Source: Bacteroidales bacterium
Lineage (GTDB): Bacteria; Bacteroidota; Bacteroidia; Bacteroidales; UBA932
Length of the DNA: 24,973 bases
Direction: 5' to 3'
Assembly: GCA_017615445.1 (NCBI GenBank)
Contig: JAGAAD010000013.1
Location: forward strand, 1-24,973
The notes below the pieces were generated by a model. That model saw only the letters and a list, made by a program, of their open reading frames with translations, was not told where the DNA came from and ran no database searches. The translations under genes were made by a program, and so were the position numbers. This document shows positions 1 through 6,111 of this stretch, one piece after another (position 1 is the first letter of the stretch; every line of letters begins with the position of its first letter).

Positions 1-156
1 ATGATCTCCCCTGACTTCATCGGCCATACTATCGCTGTTCACAACGGAAACAAGTTTATTCCGGTTTATGTAACTGAGCAGATGGTAGGTCACAAACTCG
101 GAGAATTCGCTCCGACCCGCACTTTCCGCGGACACGCAGGTAACAACAAGAAATAA
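1..156 (+). CDS. rpsS: 30S ribosomal protein S19 (uS19), 3' part
   Basis: This is the C-terminal part of ribosomal protein uS19, a head protein of the small subunit near the tRNA sites. The frame is open from base 1 to the TAA at 154-156 and encodes 51 residues. They carry the highly conserved uS19 core: [10 protein letters not shown], then [19 protein letters not shown] and a basic tail. The ATG at base 1 is an internal methionine, because the family extends about 35 residues further upstream. The stop is followed at once by GGAG (157-160), the ribosome binding site of rplV ten bases downstream. It is the first visible gene of an S10-type operon (rpsS-rplV-rpsC). Identification is by family recognition and order. 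Confidence 0.96.
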   Translation: MISPDFIGHTIAVHNGNKFIPVYVTEQMVGHKLGEFAPTRTFRGHAGNNKK

Positions 157-166
157 GGAGTAAACA

Positions 167-583
167 ATGGGAGCTCGTAAAAGACTTATGGCTGAAAAGC
201 TCAAGGAGCAGAAGAAAGCCACCGCTATTGCAAAGCTGAACGATGTGCCTACATCTCCTCGCAAGATGCGTCTTGTTGCAGACACCATCAGAGGCGTTGA
301 GGTAAATCACGCACTCGATCTTCTCAAATTCTCGAAGAGGGAGGCATCCGGCCGTCTCGAGAAACTTCTCAAGAGCGCTATCGCAAACTGGGAAGCGAAG
401 AACCCGGAACTGTCGAAAGAACTGGACAACGGTAATGTGATCGTCAAGTCGATCATGGTGGGCCCCGGCCGCACGCTGAAGCGCATCCGTCCTTGCCCCC
501 AGGGTAGGGCCGGCCGCATCCGCAAGCGTTCGAACCACGTCACCATCGTCCTCGATGTCAAAAAACCAGTAGAGAACAAGTAA
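167..583 (+). CDS. rplV: 50S ribosomal protein L22 (uL22)
   Basis: uL22 binds 23S rRNA, and its beta-hairpin lines the polypeptide exit tunnel. The protein has 138 residues, longer than the roughly 110 of E. coli because of a basic N-terminal extension. Family signatures are the N-terminal [18 protein letters not shown], the [17 protein letters not shown] stretch of the tunnel hairpin and the C-terminal HVTIVLD strand. The start is supported by AAGGAG seven bases upstream. It ends one base before rpsC, so the two are translationally coupled. Confidence 0.97.
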   Translation: MGARKRLMAEKLKEQKKATAIAKLNDVPTSPRKMRLVADTIRGVEVNHALDLLKFSKREASGRLEKLLKSAIANWEAKNPELSKELDNGNVIVKSIMVGPGRTLKRIRPCPQGRAGRIRKRSNHVTIVLDVKKPVENK

Positions 584-584
584 T

Positions 585-1334
585 ATGGGACAGAAAACAA
601 ATCCTATCAGCAACCGTATCGGTATCACACGTGGTTGGGACTCTAACTGGTGTGGTGGAAACTATGCGGAGAAGATTGCGGAAGATTACGAAATCCGCAA
701 GTATCTGGGAAACCGCCTTGCTAAGGCCAGCCTTTCGAGGATTATCATCGAGAGGACCCTCAAGCTCGTCACCGTCACTATCTACGCCGCTCGCCCCGGT
801 TTCATCATCGGAAAGGGTGGACAGGAAGTGGACAAGCTTAAGGAAGAGCTTAAGAAGGTCACCGGCAAGGATGTCCAGATCAACATCTACGAAGTCAAGA
901 AACCGGAAGTGGACGCCAACATCGTGGCAGACTCCATCGCTCGTCAGATCGAGGGTCGCGTCAGCTACCGCAGGGCCATCAAGATGGCCGTGGCTAACAC
1001 GATGCGCGTAGGCGCAGAAGGTATCAAGGTGCAGATCAGCGGCCGTCTCGGCGGAGCTGAAATTGCACGCAGCGAAATGTTCAAGGAAGGCCGTACGCCT
1101 CTGCACACATTCCGCGCTGATATCGACTACGCCCTCGCAGTGGCCAGCACGAAGATCGGTGCCCTTGGCATCAAGGTCTGGATCTGCAACGGCGAGAAGT
1201 ACGGAAAGCAGGATCTCACTCCCGCTGCCGTGGCTGCCGCCAATGCCCAGGCATCCGGCGCTCCCCGTCAGGGTGGTCGCGACCGTGGCGGACGCCGCGG
1301 AGACCGTCGCCCCCGCAGGGACTCCGGCAAGTAG
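585..1334 (+). CDS. rpsC: 30S ribosomal protein S3 (uS3)
   Basis: uS3 sits on the small-subunit head at the mRNA entry tunnel, where it contributes to helicase activity and decoding. The protein has 249 residues; E. coli has 233. Visible are the N-terminal [14 protein letters not shown], a type II KH domain with the GFIIGKGG loop at about residues 72-79, and the C-terminal S3 domain. The last 25 residues form an Arg/Gly/Asp-rich tail. It starts one base after the rplV stop. Normally rplP follows directly, but here a hairpin terminator follows and rplP lies 23 kb away, so rpsC has become the last gene of its transcript. Confidence 0.97.
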   Translation: MGQKTNPISNRIGITRGWDSNWCGGNYAEKIAEDYEIRKYLGNRLAKASLSRIIIERTLKLVTVTIYAARPGFIIGKGGQEVDKLKEELKKVTGKDVQINIYEVKKPEVDANIVADSIARQIEGRVSYRRAIKMAVANTMRVGAEGIKVQISGRLGGAEIARSEMFKEGRTPLHTFRADIDYALAVASTKIGALGIKVWICNGEKYGKQDLTPAAVAAANAQASGAPRQGGRDRGGRRGDRRPRRDSGK

Positions 1335-1350
1335 TTTTCCATCAGGAAAA
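1335..1350 (+). other. Short hairpin directly after rpsC
   Basis: TTTTCC, loop ATCA, GGAAAA forms a perfect 6-bp stem with a 4-nt loop that begins at the base after the rpsC stop. It has no T-run of its own. It may protect the mRNA 3' end or assist the terminator at 1363-1397, but this role is inferred. Confidence 0.4.
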
Positions 1351-1355
1351 ATGCT

Positions 1356-1363
1356 TATATTTA
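1356..1363 (+). promoter_or_regulatory. Possible -7 element for the thioredoxin-like gene
   Basis: TATATTTA is one base from the Bacteroidetes -7 consensus TAnnTTTG. No TTTG is seen at the expected -33 position. The next gene needs a promoter after the terminator, but this site overlaps the left arm of that terminator, so support is weak. Confidence 0.22.
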
Positions 1364-1397
1364 CAACCGGTTTGCATCAGCAGACCGGTTGTTTTTT
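1363..1397 (+). terminator. Rho-independent terminator after rpsC
   Basis: ACAACCGGT (1363-1371) pairs perfectly with ACCGGTTGT (1384-1392). Inner pairs T-G, T-A and G-C extend the stem to 12 bp around the loop CATCAG (1375-1380). T residues run from 1392 to 1397, with more T after one A. This is the clearest terminator in the window and closes the rpsS-rplV-rpsC transcript at the point where rplP would normally follow. Confidence 0.9.
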
Positions 1398-1414
1398 ATT
1401 TTAAGAAGGAAATT

Positions 1415-2227
1415 ATGAAGAAAACACTTTTAATTGCCGCGCTTGCCGCCGTGACGGTGGTTGCCTGCTCAAGCGGTTCCATCGACGAGAAAAAAGCGAA
1501 GTTCCAGAAGGATCTCGAGGCTGTTGTGACCGAGTTCACCACCACCTACGACCTGATAGAAAGGGACAGCACCCTCACCCGGGAGCAGATAGACGCCAAG
1601 GCGGACGCCGCCCTTGAAAGCGCACGCGCAAAATACAATGCAATCTGCATCAAGACCCTCAAAAAGAATCGCAGCAACGAACTCGGCGTGATGGCTTTTA
1701 GGGAGGTCTACAACGACCTCACTCCGGAAGAGGCTGAGAAGTACATCAACATGCTTTCTCCAGAGATGCAGGATCAGGATCTCATCATCAGGATCAAGAA
1801 GAGCCTCGAAGCCCTCAAGAAGACAGCCGAAGGCCAGATGTTCACCGATTTCGAGGTGGACGGAGTGAAGTTCTCGGATTTCATCGGCAAGGGAAAGTAT
1901 GTGCTTGTGGATTTCTGGGCCAGCTGGTGCGGCCCCTGCAAGAGGGAAAGTCCAAACATCAAGCGCGTCTATGAGACCTATGCCGGAGATGATTTCGATG
2001 TGCTGAGTGTCGCCGTCTGGGACAATCCGGAGGACACTAAAGAAGCTGCGGCAGCGCTCGGAATAGTCTGGAATCAGATTATCAATGCGCAGAAGATAGC
2101 TTCGGACGCCTATGGTTTCGATGCAATTCCTCAGATTATGCTCTTCGGCCCGGACGGAAAGATCGTGAAGAAGGGCCTCCGCGAGGGCGCGATCGAGGCG
2201 GCAGTCAAGGAAGCGCTTGGACGTTAG
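1415..2227 (+). CDS. Thioredoxin-fold (TlpA/ResA-like) lipoprotein
   Basis: This is a predicted periplasm-facing thiol-disulfide oxidoreductase anchored by lipid. The 270 residues begin with a signal peptide and a lipobox ending at Cys18 (VVAC). A charged, probably helical region of unknown family spans about residues 20-135. A redoxin domain follows, with WASWCGPC (active-site cysteines 172 and 175) and a cis-proline loop AIPQIM (Pro239). AGAAGGA lies just upstream of the ATG. The known role of such proteins in Bacteroidales is reduction or repair of disulfides in exported proteins or cytochromes; the substrate here is unknown. The last 11 bases overlap the uvrC start, suggesting coupling, although the two functions are unrelated. 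Confidence 0.88.
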   Translation: MKKTLLIAALAAVTVVACSSGSIDEKKAKFQKDLEAVVTEFTTTYDLIERDSTLTREQIDAKADAALESARAKYNAICIKTLKKNRSNELGVMAFREVYNDLTPEEAEKYINMLSPEMQDQDLIIRIKKSLEALKKTAEGQMFTDFEVDGVKFSDFIGKGKYVLVDFWASWCGPCKRESPNIKRVYETYAGDDFDVLSVAVWDNPEDTKEAAAALGIVWNQIINAQKIASDAYGFDAIPQIMLFGPDGKIVKKGLREGAIEAAVKEALGR

Positions 2228-4133
2228 AGAAAAAATAGCATTATTTCCGCATTCCCCCGGAGTCTATCGTTACTACGACTCCGAGGGAACGGTTATATAT
2301 GTCGGCAAGGCCAAAGACCTGCACAAGCGGGTGGCGCAGTATTTCGTGCCGGCCGAGAGGCTGAACGCGAAGACGCGCGTGCTCGTGAGCAAGATTGCGG
2401 ATGCGCAGTATTCAGTGGTGGACTCCGAGGCCGATGCGCTGCTGCTGGAGAACAACCTGATCAAGCAGTACAAGCCCAAGTACAATATCCTGCTTAAAGA
2501 CTCCAAGACCTATCCGTGGATTTGCGTCACGGAGGAGCCCTTCCCTCGCGTGTTCATTACGCGCAGGGTGACGAAGGGTGCCCAGTACTTCGGGCCCTAC
2601 AGTTCGGCCAGGCATGCCCACGCACTGGTGGAGTTCTTCGAGTCGGCCTACCCTTTGCGCTCGTGTAAGTACAAGATCGATTCAGAAGCGATACTCCGGC
2701 ACAAGTTCCGCCCCTGCCTGGATTTCCATCTCGGGAAGTGCAAGGGTTGCTGCGTGGGCGCCTATTCGCAGGAAGAGTATGCGGCGGACATCGCTGAGAT
2801 AGTCCGCATTCTCAAAGGCGACACCGCCTCTCTGATTCGCGAGTACACTGCCCGCATGAAACAGGCTTCGGACGAGCTTGATTTCGAACAGGCTCAACTG
2901 TTTAAAAACCGTCTTGATCTCCTTTCCGATCATTACTCCAAGAGTGTCATCTCTTCAGCCCGTGATGTGGATGCGGATGTGTTCTTCCTGGATTTTGACA
3001 GATACCTGGAGGGCGGCAAGGGGGTTGTCTCGGAAAACGAAGCCTCCGAGGCAATCCCCCTCGCCGCCGCACGTTCAGTCATCCCAGACTCCTCTCCTGT
3101 CATTTCGAGCGAAGTCGAGAAATCTCCCTTATCCGCTTGGGGTAACTTTCTTCGCATACGCGGCGGGTCGGTGATCCAGAGTTTGAATCTGTCATTCAAG
3201 AGTAAGATAGAAGAGAGCAGAGAGTCGATGCTGAGTGCGTTCATTGCGGAGATCGAGTCGAAGTTTGGGGAGTTGTCCAGGGAGGTGATAGTGCCGTTCA
3301 AGCCGGATGTGGAGATCGAGGGGGTGGAGTTCAGGATTCCGGTGAGGGGCGATAAGCTGGCGTTGCTGGAGCTGAGCGCGAAGAATGCGAAGGAGTTCCA
3401 TTTCAATTCGCTGAGGCAGTTGGAGAAGACGGATCCGGAGCAGTTCAAGAAGCAGGCTCTGGAAGAGATCCGCGATGCGCTTGGGATGAAAGAGCTTCCG
3501 ATGCACATAGAGTGTTTCGACAACTCCAATATTCAGGGTACGAATCCGGTGGCGTCGTGTGTGGTGTTCCGCGGGGGAGTGCCGTCCAAGAAGGATTACC
3601 GTAAGTTTAAGATAAAGACTGTTATCGGCGCGAACGACTATGCTTCCATGAAGGAGGTGGTGAACCGGCGTTATTCCCGTATGCTGGCGGAGACGCCGGA
3701 AGATCTGCCGCAGCTGGTGGTAATAGACGGCGGTAAGGGTCAGTTGGGCTTTGCCTGGCAGGCTGTTCAGGAGCTCGGACTTGAAAACAAGTTTATGGTC
3801 GTGGGCTTGGCGAAGAGACTCGAGGAGATAGTGCGGGTGGATGATCCGTATCCGCTGTTCCTCGACCGGAATTCGCAGGCGTTCAGGGTGATAACGCACA
3901 TTCGCGACGAGGCCCACCGTTTTGGAATCACTTTCCATCGGAGCCTGCGCAGCAAGTCGCAGGTGCGCTCGGCCCTGGACGACATCCCCGGAGTGGGCGC
4001 GCGCACCCGCGAGCGGCTGCTCCTGCACTTCGGCTCCGTGGCCCGCATCGCTGTCGCGACCGAAGAAGAGATTGCCGCTCTCGTCGGTCCGAAGCTCGCC
4101 TCAAAAATTAAAGAAGCACTTGTTTCCTCTTGA
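2217..4133 (+). CDS. uvrC: Excinuclease ABC subunit C, with in-frame insertion
   Basis: UvrC makes both incisions in UvrABC nucleotide excision repair. Domains in order are: a GIY-YIG nuclease (GVY at 15-17, YVG at 28-30, Arg38); a cysteine cluster at 150, 167, 175 and 178, spaced like the E. coli Fe-S ligands; a UVR helix pair near 203-237 that contacts UvrB; the RNase H-like nuclease domain; and C-terminal helix-hairpin-helix (DIPGVGARTRERLL). The start is a TTG inside the preceding gene, because no in-frame ATG fits. It begins close to the conserved SPGVY, so the N-terminus is a little short. At 638 residues it is longer than the usual 600 or so. The excess is a low-conservation stretch at about residues 265-306 that contains repeat-derived sequence (separate entry). 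All other conserved parts are intact, so it is probably functional. Confidence 0.95.
   Translation: MDVREKIALFPHSPGVYRYYDSEGTVIYVGKAKDLHKRVAQYFVPAERLNAKTRVLVSKIADAQYSVVDSEADALLLENNLIKQYKPKYNILLKDSKTYPWICVTEEPFPRVFITRRVTKGAQYFGPYSSARHAHALVEFFESAYPLRSCKYKIDSEAILRHKFRPCLDFHLGKCKGCCVGAYSQEEYAADIAEIVRILKGDTASLIREYTARMKQASDELDFEQAQLFKNRLDLLSDHYSKSVISSARDVDADVFFLDFDRYLEGGKGVVSENEASEAIPLAAARSVIPDSSPVISSEVEKSPLSAWGNFLRIRGGSVIQSLNLSFKSKIEESRESMLSAFIAEIESKFGELSREVIVPFKPDVEIEGVEFRIPVRGDKLALLELSAKNAKEFHFNSLRQLEKTDPEQFKKQALEEIRDALGMKELPMHIECFDNSNIQGTNPVASCVVFRGGVPSKKDYRKFKIKTVIGANDYASMKEVVNRRYSRMLAETPEDLPQLVVIDGGKGQLGFAWQAVQELGLENKFMVVGLAKRLEEIVRVDDPYPLFLDRNSQAFRVITHIRDEAHRFGITFHRSLRSKSQVRSALDDIPGVGARTRERLLLHFGSVARIAVATEEEIAALVGPKLASKIKEALVSS
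3060..3140 (+). repeat. Palindromic dispersed-repeat remnant inside uvrC
   Basis: The core at 3101-3120 reads CATTTCGAGCGAAGTCGAGA and continues AATCTC. This matches a motif known as a dispersed intergenic repeat in many Bacteroidetes genomes, which in other frames yields the well-known spurious peptides HFERSREIS and SFRAKSRNL. The core is an imperfect inverted repeat (TCGA, 6-nt loop, TCGA, flanked by TTTC/GAAA-type bases). Here it is read in frame as VISSEVEKSP (UvrC residues 295-304). Upstream, GTCATCCCAGACTCC (3079-3093) looks like a degenerate part of the same element. The outer limits are approximate. Confidence 0.68.
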
Positions 4134-4136
4134 AAC

Positions 4137-4254
4137 CGTTCGAAGGGGATGGGTCCGAAAGCCTTCGCTTCGCTCATCCCTCCCACTTCGTGGGCCCCTC
4201 CCATTCACGTGGCCATGGGCGGCCACGGGCCTCGGCCCCAAACCCCTTCGAACG
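4137..4254. repeat. 118-bp palindrome-rich element with 12-bp terminal inverted repeats
   Basis: CGTTCGAAGGGG (4137-4148) and CCCCTTCGAACG (4243-4254) are perfect inverted repeats at the ends. Inside are three further hairpins: CCCAC-TTC-GTGGG (4182-4194), CGTGGCC with a 6-nt loop and GGCCACG (4208-4227), and GGGCC-TC-GGCCC (4227-4238). GGGATG (4146-4151) can also pair with CATCCC (4175-4180). The element fills the gap between the uvrC stop and the pnuC start and has no T-run typical of a terminator. It resembles a REP/MITE-like dispersed repeat. No convincing target duplication is visible. Confidence 0.72.
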
Positions 4255-4270
4255 AGAAATAAAATAGAAT

Positions 4271-4999
4271 ATGAACGAAGAGAAATTCAATAAATGGTTT
4301 AACGTGTTCATCCTCGCGGGGATGTCGATATGTGTGGTGCTGTCGTGCATCGGGAAATTGAGTCAGCCTGACGCGAGGGCGTTTTTGCTGATTTTGTCCG
4401 CTTTTGGTGCGCTGATGGGAGTGGTGAGCACGGTCTGTTCGGCGAACGGGTCGATATGGACTTTCGTGTTCGGATTGATTGACGTGCTGATTTATTCGTA
4501 CATCTTGTTTGATAGCAAGAATCCGTCTCAGTTCCTTCTGCACGCTTTCTACATGGTTCCGATGGAGTTCGTGGGCTTCTTCCAGTGGCGTAAGAAGGGG
4601 GCGGATGCGAAGAAGAAAGTGAAGGCGCAGCGCATCGGCAAGGCATCTGAATGGGTGAAGTTCGGGCTTATATTCATTGGCGTGTTCGCGGCTTCGTCTG
4701 CCGTGTCCTGGTTCATCCTCTGGAAGGCCGGGGCTTCGTTCACTGCGGGCAAAATCATCCTTGACGCCCTGGTTACCACCGCCAACATAGTAGCCTTCGC
4801 GATGGGCGCCTTCGCCTACATGGAACAATGGTACCTCTGGACTCTGGTTAACATTTCCTCCGTTGTCCTCTGGACAGTTACCCTGATTAACGACCCTTCC
4901 GCCAGCTACGCCATCATCCCTCTGGTCAAATACTCCTTCTATTTCATCAATGGCCTCAACGGCATCCGCATCTGGCGTAAGCTCAGCGCCGCAAGCTGA
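4271..4999 (+). CDS. pnuC: Nicotinamide riboside transporter, PnuC family
   Basis: PnuC proteins are inner-membrane facilitators that take up nicotinamide riboside for NAD synthesis. The 242-residue protein has about seven hydrophobic segments separated by a basic cytoplasmic loop (RKKGADAKKKVKAQR, about 102-116). Family features are the membrane motif MVPMEFVGFFQW and the C-terminal TNIVAFAMGAFAYMEQW followed by YLWTLVNISSVVLW. The start is the first ATG after the palindromic element; upstream is AT-rich with only a weak purine tract. It could be co-transcribed with uvrC through the hairpin element. No NAD kinase-like or NadR gene adjoins it, so the substrate rests on family membership. Confidence 0.88.
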   Translation: MNEEKFNKWFNVFILAGMSICVVLSCIGKLSQPDARAFLLILSAFGALMGVVSTVCSANGSIWTFVFGLIDVLIYSYILFDSKNPSQFLLHAFYMVPMEFVGFFQWRKKGADAKKKVKAQRIGKASEWVKFGLIFIGVFAASSAVSWFILWKAGASFTAGKIILDALVTTANIVAFAMGAFAYMEQWYLWTLVNISSVVLWTVTLINDPSASYAIIPLVKYSFYFINGLNGIRIWRKLSAAS

Positions 5000-5037
5000 C
5001 CGTCCCCGCTTCGTCCTTTGCCCCCGCCGGCCAGAGC

Positions 5038-5190
5038 GTTTTCGCAGAGATGCCACACGCCCGCCCCTCGTAGAATAGCGTATAATCGGGGTGGATGTGT
5101 GGCTAGGGGCAATTTTGCCCGCAGCCACACACCCAACCCCCCTCACAATAGCTTCTGTGGCCGCTTAGCGTGTGGCACCTCTGCGAAAAA
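5038..5190. repeat. Large quasi-palindrome with 22-bp arms
   Basis: The left arm 5039-5060 starts TTTTCGCAGAG and ends CCACACGC. The right arm 5168-5189 is its reverse complement (GCGTGTGGCAC, then CTCTGCGAAAA) with one mismatch in 22. Between the arms lies a second nested hairpin (5093-5134). The stretch from 5000 to 5250 contains no credible gene; reading frames across it are composed of palindrome arms. AGCG occurs just outside both arms (5035-5038 and 5195-5198) and might be a short target duplication. It is probably a mobile palindromic repeat, or a structured RNA read from an unknown promoter. Confidence 0.75.
5093..5134. repeat. Inner stem-loop of the quasi-palindrome
   Basis: TGTGTGGCT (5096-5104) pairs perfectly with AGCCACACA (5123-5131), and GG/CC adds pairs outside a mismatch. 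Inside a small internal loop, GGGCAA (5107-5112) pairs with TTGCCC (5115-5120). The whole forms a two-tiered hairpin at the centre of the larger inverted repeat. It is followed by C-rich sequence on the plus strand, so it is not a standard terminator. Confidence 0.75.
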
Positions 5191-5194
5191 ACAA

Positions 5195-5242
5195 AGCGGT
5201 GCGGCAGATAGCCCCTGGCGGGCCTGTCCACTGCCGACCGCT
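5195..5242. repeat. GC-rich stem-loop upstream of the acpP promoter
   Basis: AGCGGTGCGGCAG (5195-5207) pairs with CTGCCGACCGCT (5231-5242) with a single bulged base. GCCC/GGGC can form an inner stem in the loop. It abuts the right arm of the quasi-palindrome and ends 13 bases before the acpP -33 box. It may be the end of the same element or a read-through blocker between pnuC and acpP. Confidence 0.6.
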
Positions 5243-5255
5243 AAATCTTACCAAT

Positions 5256-5285
5256 TTTGCATAATAAAATATTTTACTAACTTTG
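5256..5285 (+). promoter_or_regulatory. Promoter of acpP
   Basis: The -33 element is TTTG (5256-5259), followed by an 18-base AT-rich spacer and the -7 element TAACTTTG (5278-5285), which fits TAnnTTTG exactly. Transcription would start near 5292 and leave an A-rich leader of about 54 bases without a Shine-Dalgarno sequence, as is usual in Bacteroidetes. Confidence 0.82.
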
Positions 5286-5345
5286 CAGTTCAATCGGTTA
5301 GATAAAAGAGTTAAAAAAATAAGAACTACTAAAATTTAAATCACA

Positions 5346-5588
5346 ATGGAGTACGCTGAAATCGTAAAAAAGGTTCAGGCTATCATCGTAGACAAACTCG
5401 GTGTAGAACCTTCGGAGGTTACAGAGACCGCAAATTTCACCAATGATCTCGGAGCAGATTCTCTCGACACTGTCGAGCTCCTTATGGAGTTTGAGAAGGT
5501 GTTCGGCATCAAGATTCCTGATGAGGAGACTGCAAACATCGCGACTGTAAAGGACGCTTGCGACAAGGTCGCCGAGAAGCTCGGTTAA
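5346..5588 (+). CDS. acpP: Acyl carrier protein
   Basis: ACP carries growing acyl chains on a 4'-phosphopantetheine arm in type II fatty acid synthesis and supplies lipid A and phospholipid acyltransferases in the cytoplasm. The 80-residue acidic protein has the invariant [10 protein letters not shown] motif, with the attachment serine at residue 39, and the usual four-helix pattern. It has its own promoter and a terminator 25 bases downstream, so it appears monocistronic. In many bacteria, including Bacteroides, acpP is followed by fabF; that gene is absent here. Confidence 0.97.
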   Translation: MEYAEIVKKVQAIIVDKLGVEPSEVTETANFTNDLGADSLDTVELLMEFEKVFGIKIPDEETANIATVKDACDKVAEKLG

Positions 5589-5612
5589 TTCCCAATCGCA
5601 ATTCACTTATAA

Positions 5613-5643
5613 GGAGAACGGCTTACGAGTCGTTCTCTTTTTT
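5613..5643 (+). terminator. Rho-independent terminator after acpP
   Basis: GAGAACGGCT (5614-5623) pairs with AGTCGTTCTC (5628-5637) through one G-U pair around the loop TACG, followed by six T residues (5638-5643). It separates acpP from the following lipoprotein gene. Confidence 0.9.
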
Positions 5644-5644
5644 G

Positions 5645-5652
5645 TATATTTA
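5645..5652 (+). promoter_or_regulatory. Possible -7 element for the small lipoprotein gene
   Basis: TATATTTA lies only four bases before the ATG at 5657 and directly after the acpP terminator. It differs from TAnnTTTG at the last base and has no clear -33 partner. If real, the transcript would have almost no leader. Confidence 0.28.
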
Positions 5653-5656
5653 GGGC

Positions 5657-6064
5657 ATGAAAGCAACAAAACTGATAACAATTATCGCGGCGGTGCTGGC
5701 TCTGACGGCGTGCGGGGCATCGAAGAAAGCGCACCAGGATGATCCCTGGGCTGAGTTCAGCATAGTCAAGGTGGACACCTATAAAGACGGAAAGATAATT
5801 CCGGTGGAGTATGCGAGCTTTATCGGAAAAGGCGTGGCGCCGACGCAGTACTTCGCCGAGAAGCAAGCTGAATCAGATGCACTTGCCCGGATGGCGGAGG
5901 CGCTGACGGGGGAGCCGGGAAGCAACGGAACGGCCGGAGCGAAGATCAGCGGAGCGACTCGAGTGGGGGAAACCATGATCCGTTTCGACCAAAACACAAG
6001 GATGTACACGGTCTATGTCAGGATGGGCCTTCCCAAAAAGAAGTGGGAATCAGTAAAAAAATAA
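5657..6064 (+). CDS. Small lipoprotein, short paralogue of the next gene
   Basis: No family was recognised with certainty. The 135 residues start with a signal peptide and a lipobox ending at Cys19 (LTAC), followed by GASKK. The body shares a pattern with the lipoprotein at 6112: PWxxF near the N-terminus, a GKIIPVEY/GKIVEVPF strand, an alanine-rich helix starting AEKQAESDA, and a C-terminal GETMIRFDQNTRMYxVYVRMGLPKKKWE. The last part matches GETVIQFDQESRLYKIWARVGMPAKNWE of the neighbour. The middle is about 60 residues shorter here. Both resemble LPP20-type lipoproteins, which is a tentative assignment. The gene sits between a terminator and a new -7 element, so it may be expressed separately from the downstream block. 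Confidence 0.8.
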   Translation: MKATKLITIIAAVLALTACGASKKAHQDDPWAEFSIVKVDTYKDGKIIPVEYASFIGKGVAPTQYFAEKQAESDALARMAEALTGEPGSNGTAGAKISGATRVGETMIRFDQNTRMYTVYVRMGLPKKKWESVKK

Positions 6065-6065
6065 T

Positions 6066-6073
6066 TATATTTG
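6066..6073 (+). promoter_or_regulatory. Candidate -7 element of the seven-gene secreted block
   Basis: TATATTTG matches TAnnTTTG exactly and begins just after the stop of the preceding gene, 38 bases before the ATG at 6112. The expected -33 region reads GTGG, so the -33 element is not recognisable. It is the only good promoter-like site before the block that runs to 18318. Confidence 0.48.
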
Positions 6074-6111
6074 ACAGCTAAGCATATTAACCAATTCTAA
6101 ATCGATAAGTT

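Noticed and set aside
2878..3174. Frame ending with SFRAKSRNL opposite to the uvrC frame phase
   Set aside because: This is the familiar spurious peptide of the dispersed repeat; the uvrC frame is the true one.
4205..5146. Minus-strand frame across pnuC and the palindromic gap
   Set aside because: It is antisense to pnuC and its start lies in the quasi-palindrome; the encoded sequence is Arg/His-rich noise.
4137..5250. CRISPR array or tandem direct repeats
   Set aside because: The repeats are inverted and nested, not regularly spaced direct repeats, and no cas genes are near.
5018..5305. 95-codon plus-strand frame in the acpP upstream gap
   Set aside because: It consists of the palindrome arms and runs through the acpP promoter boxes. 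No start signal or protein-like pattern is present.
6043..6073. Complete two-box promoter before the secreted block
   Set aside because: Only the -7 box is convincing; the expected -33 position reads GTGG, so a full promoter is not claimed.
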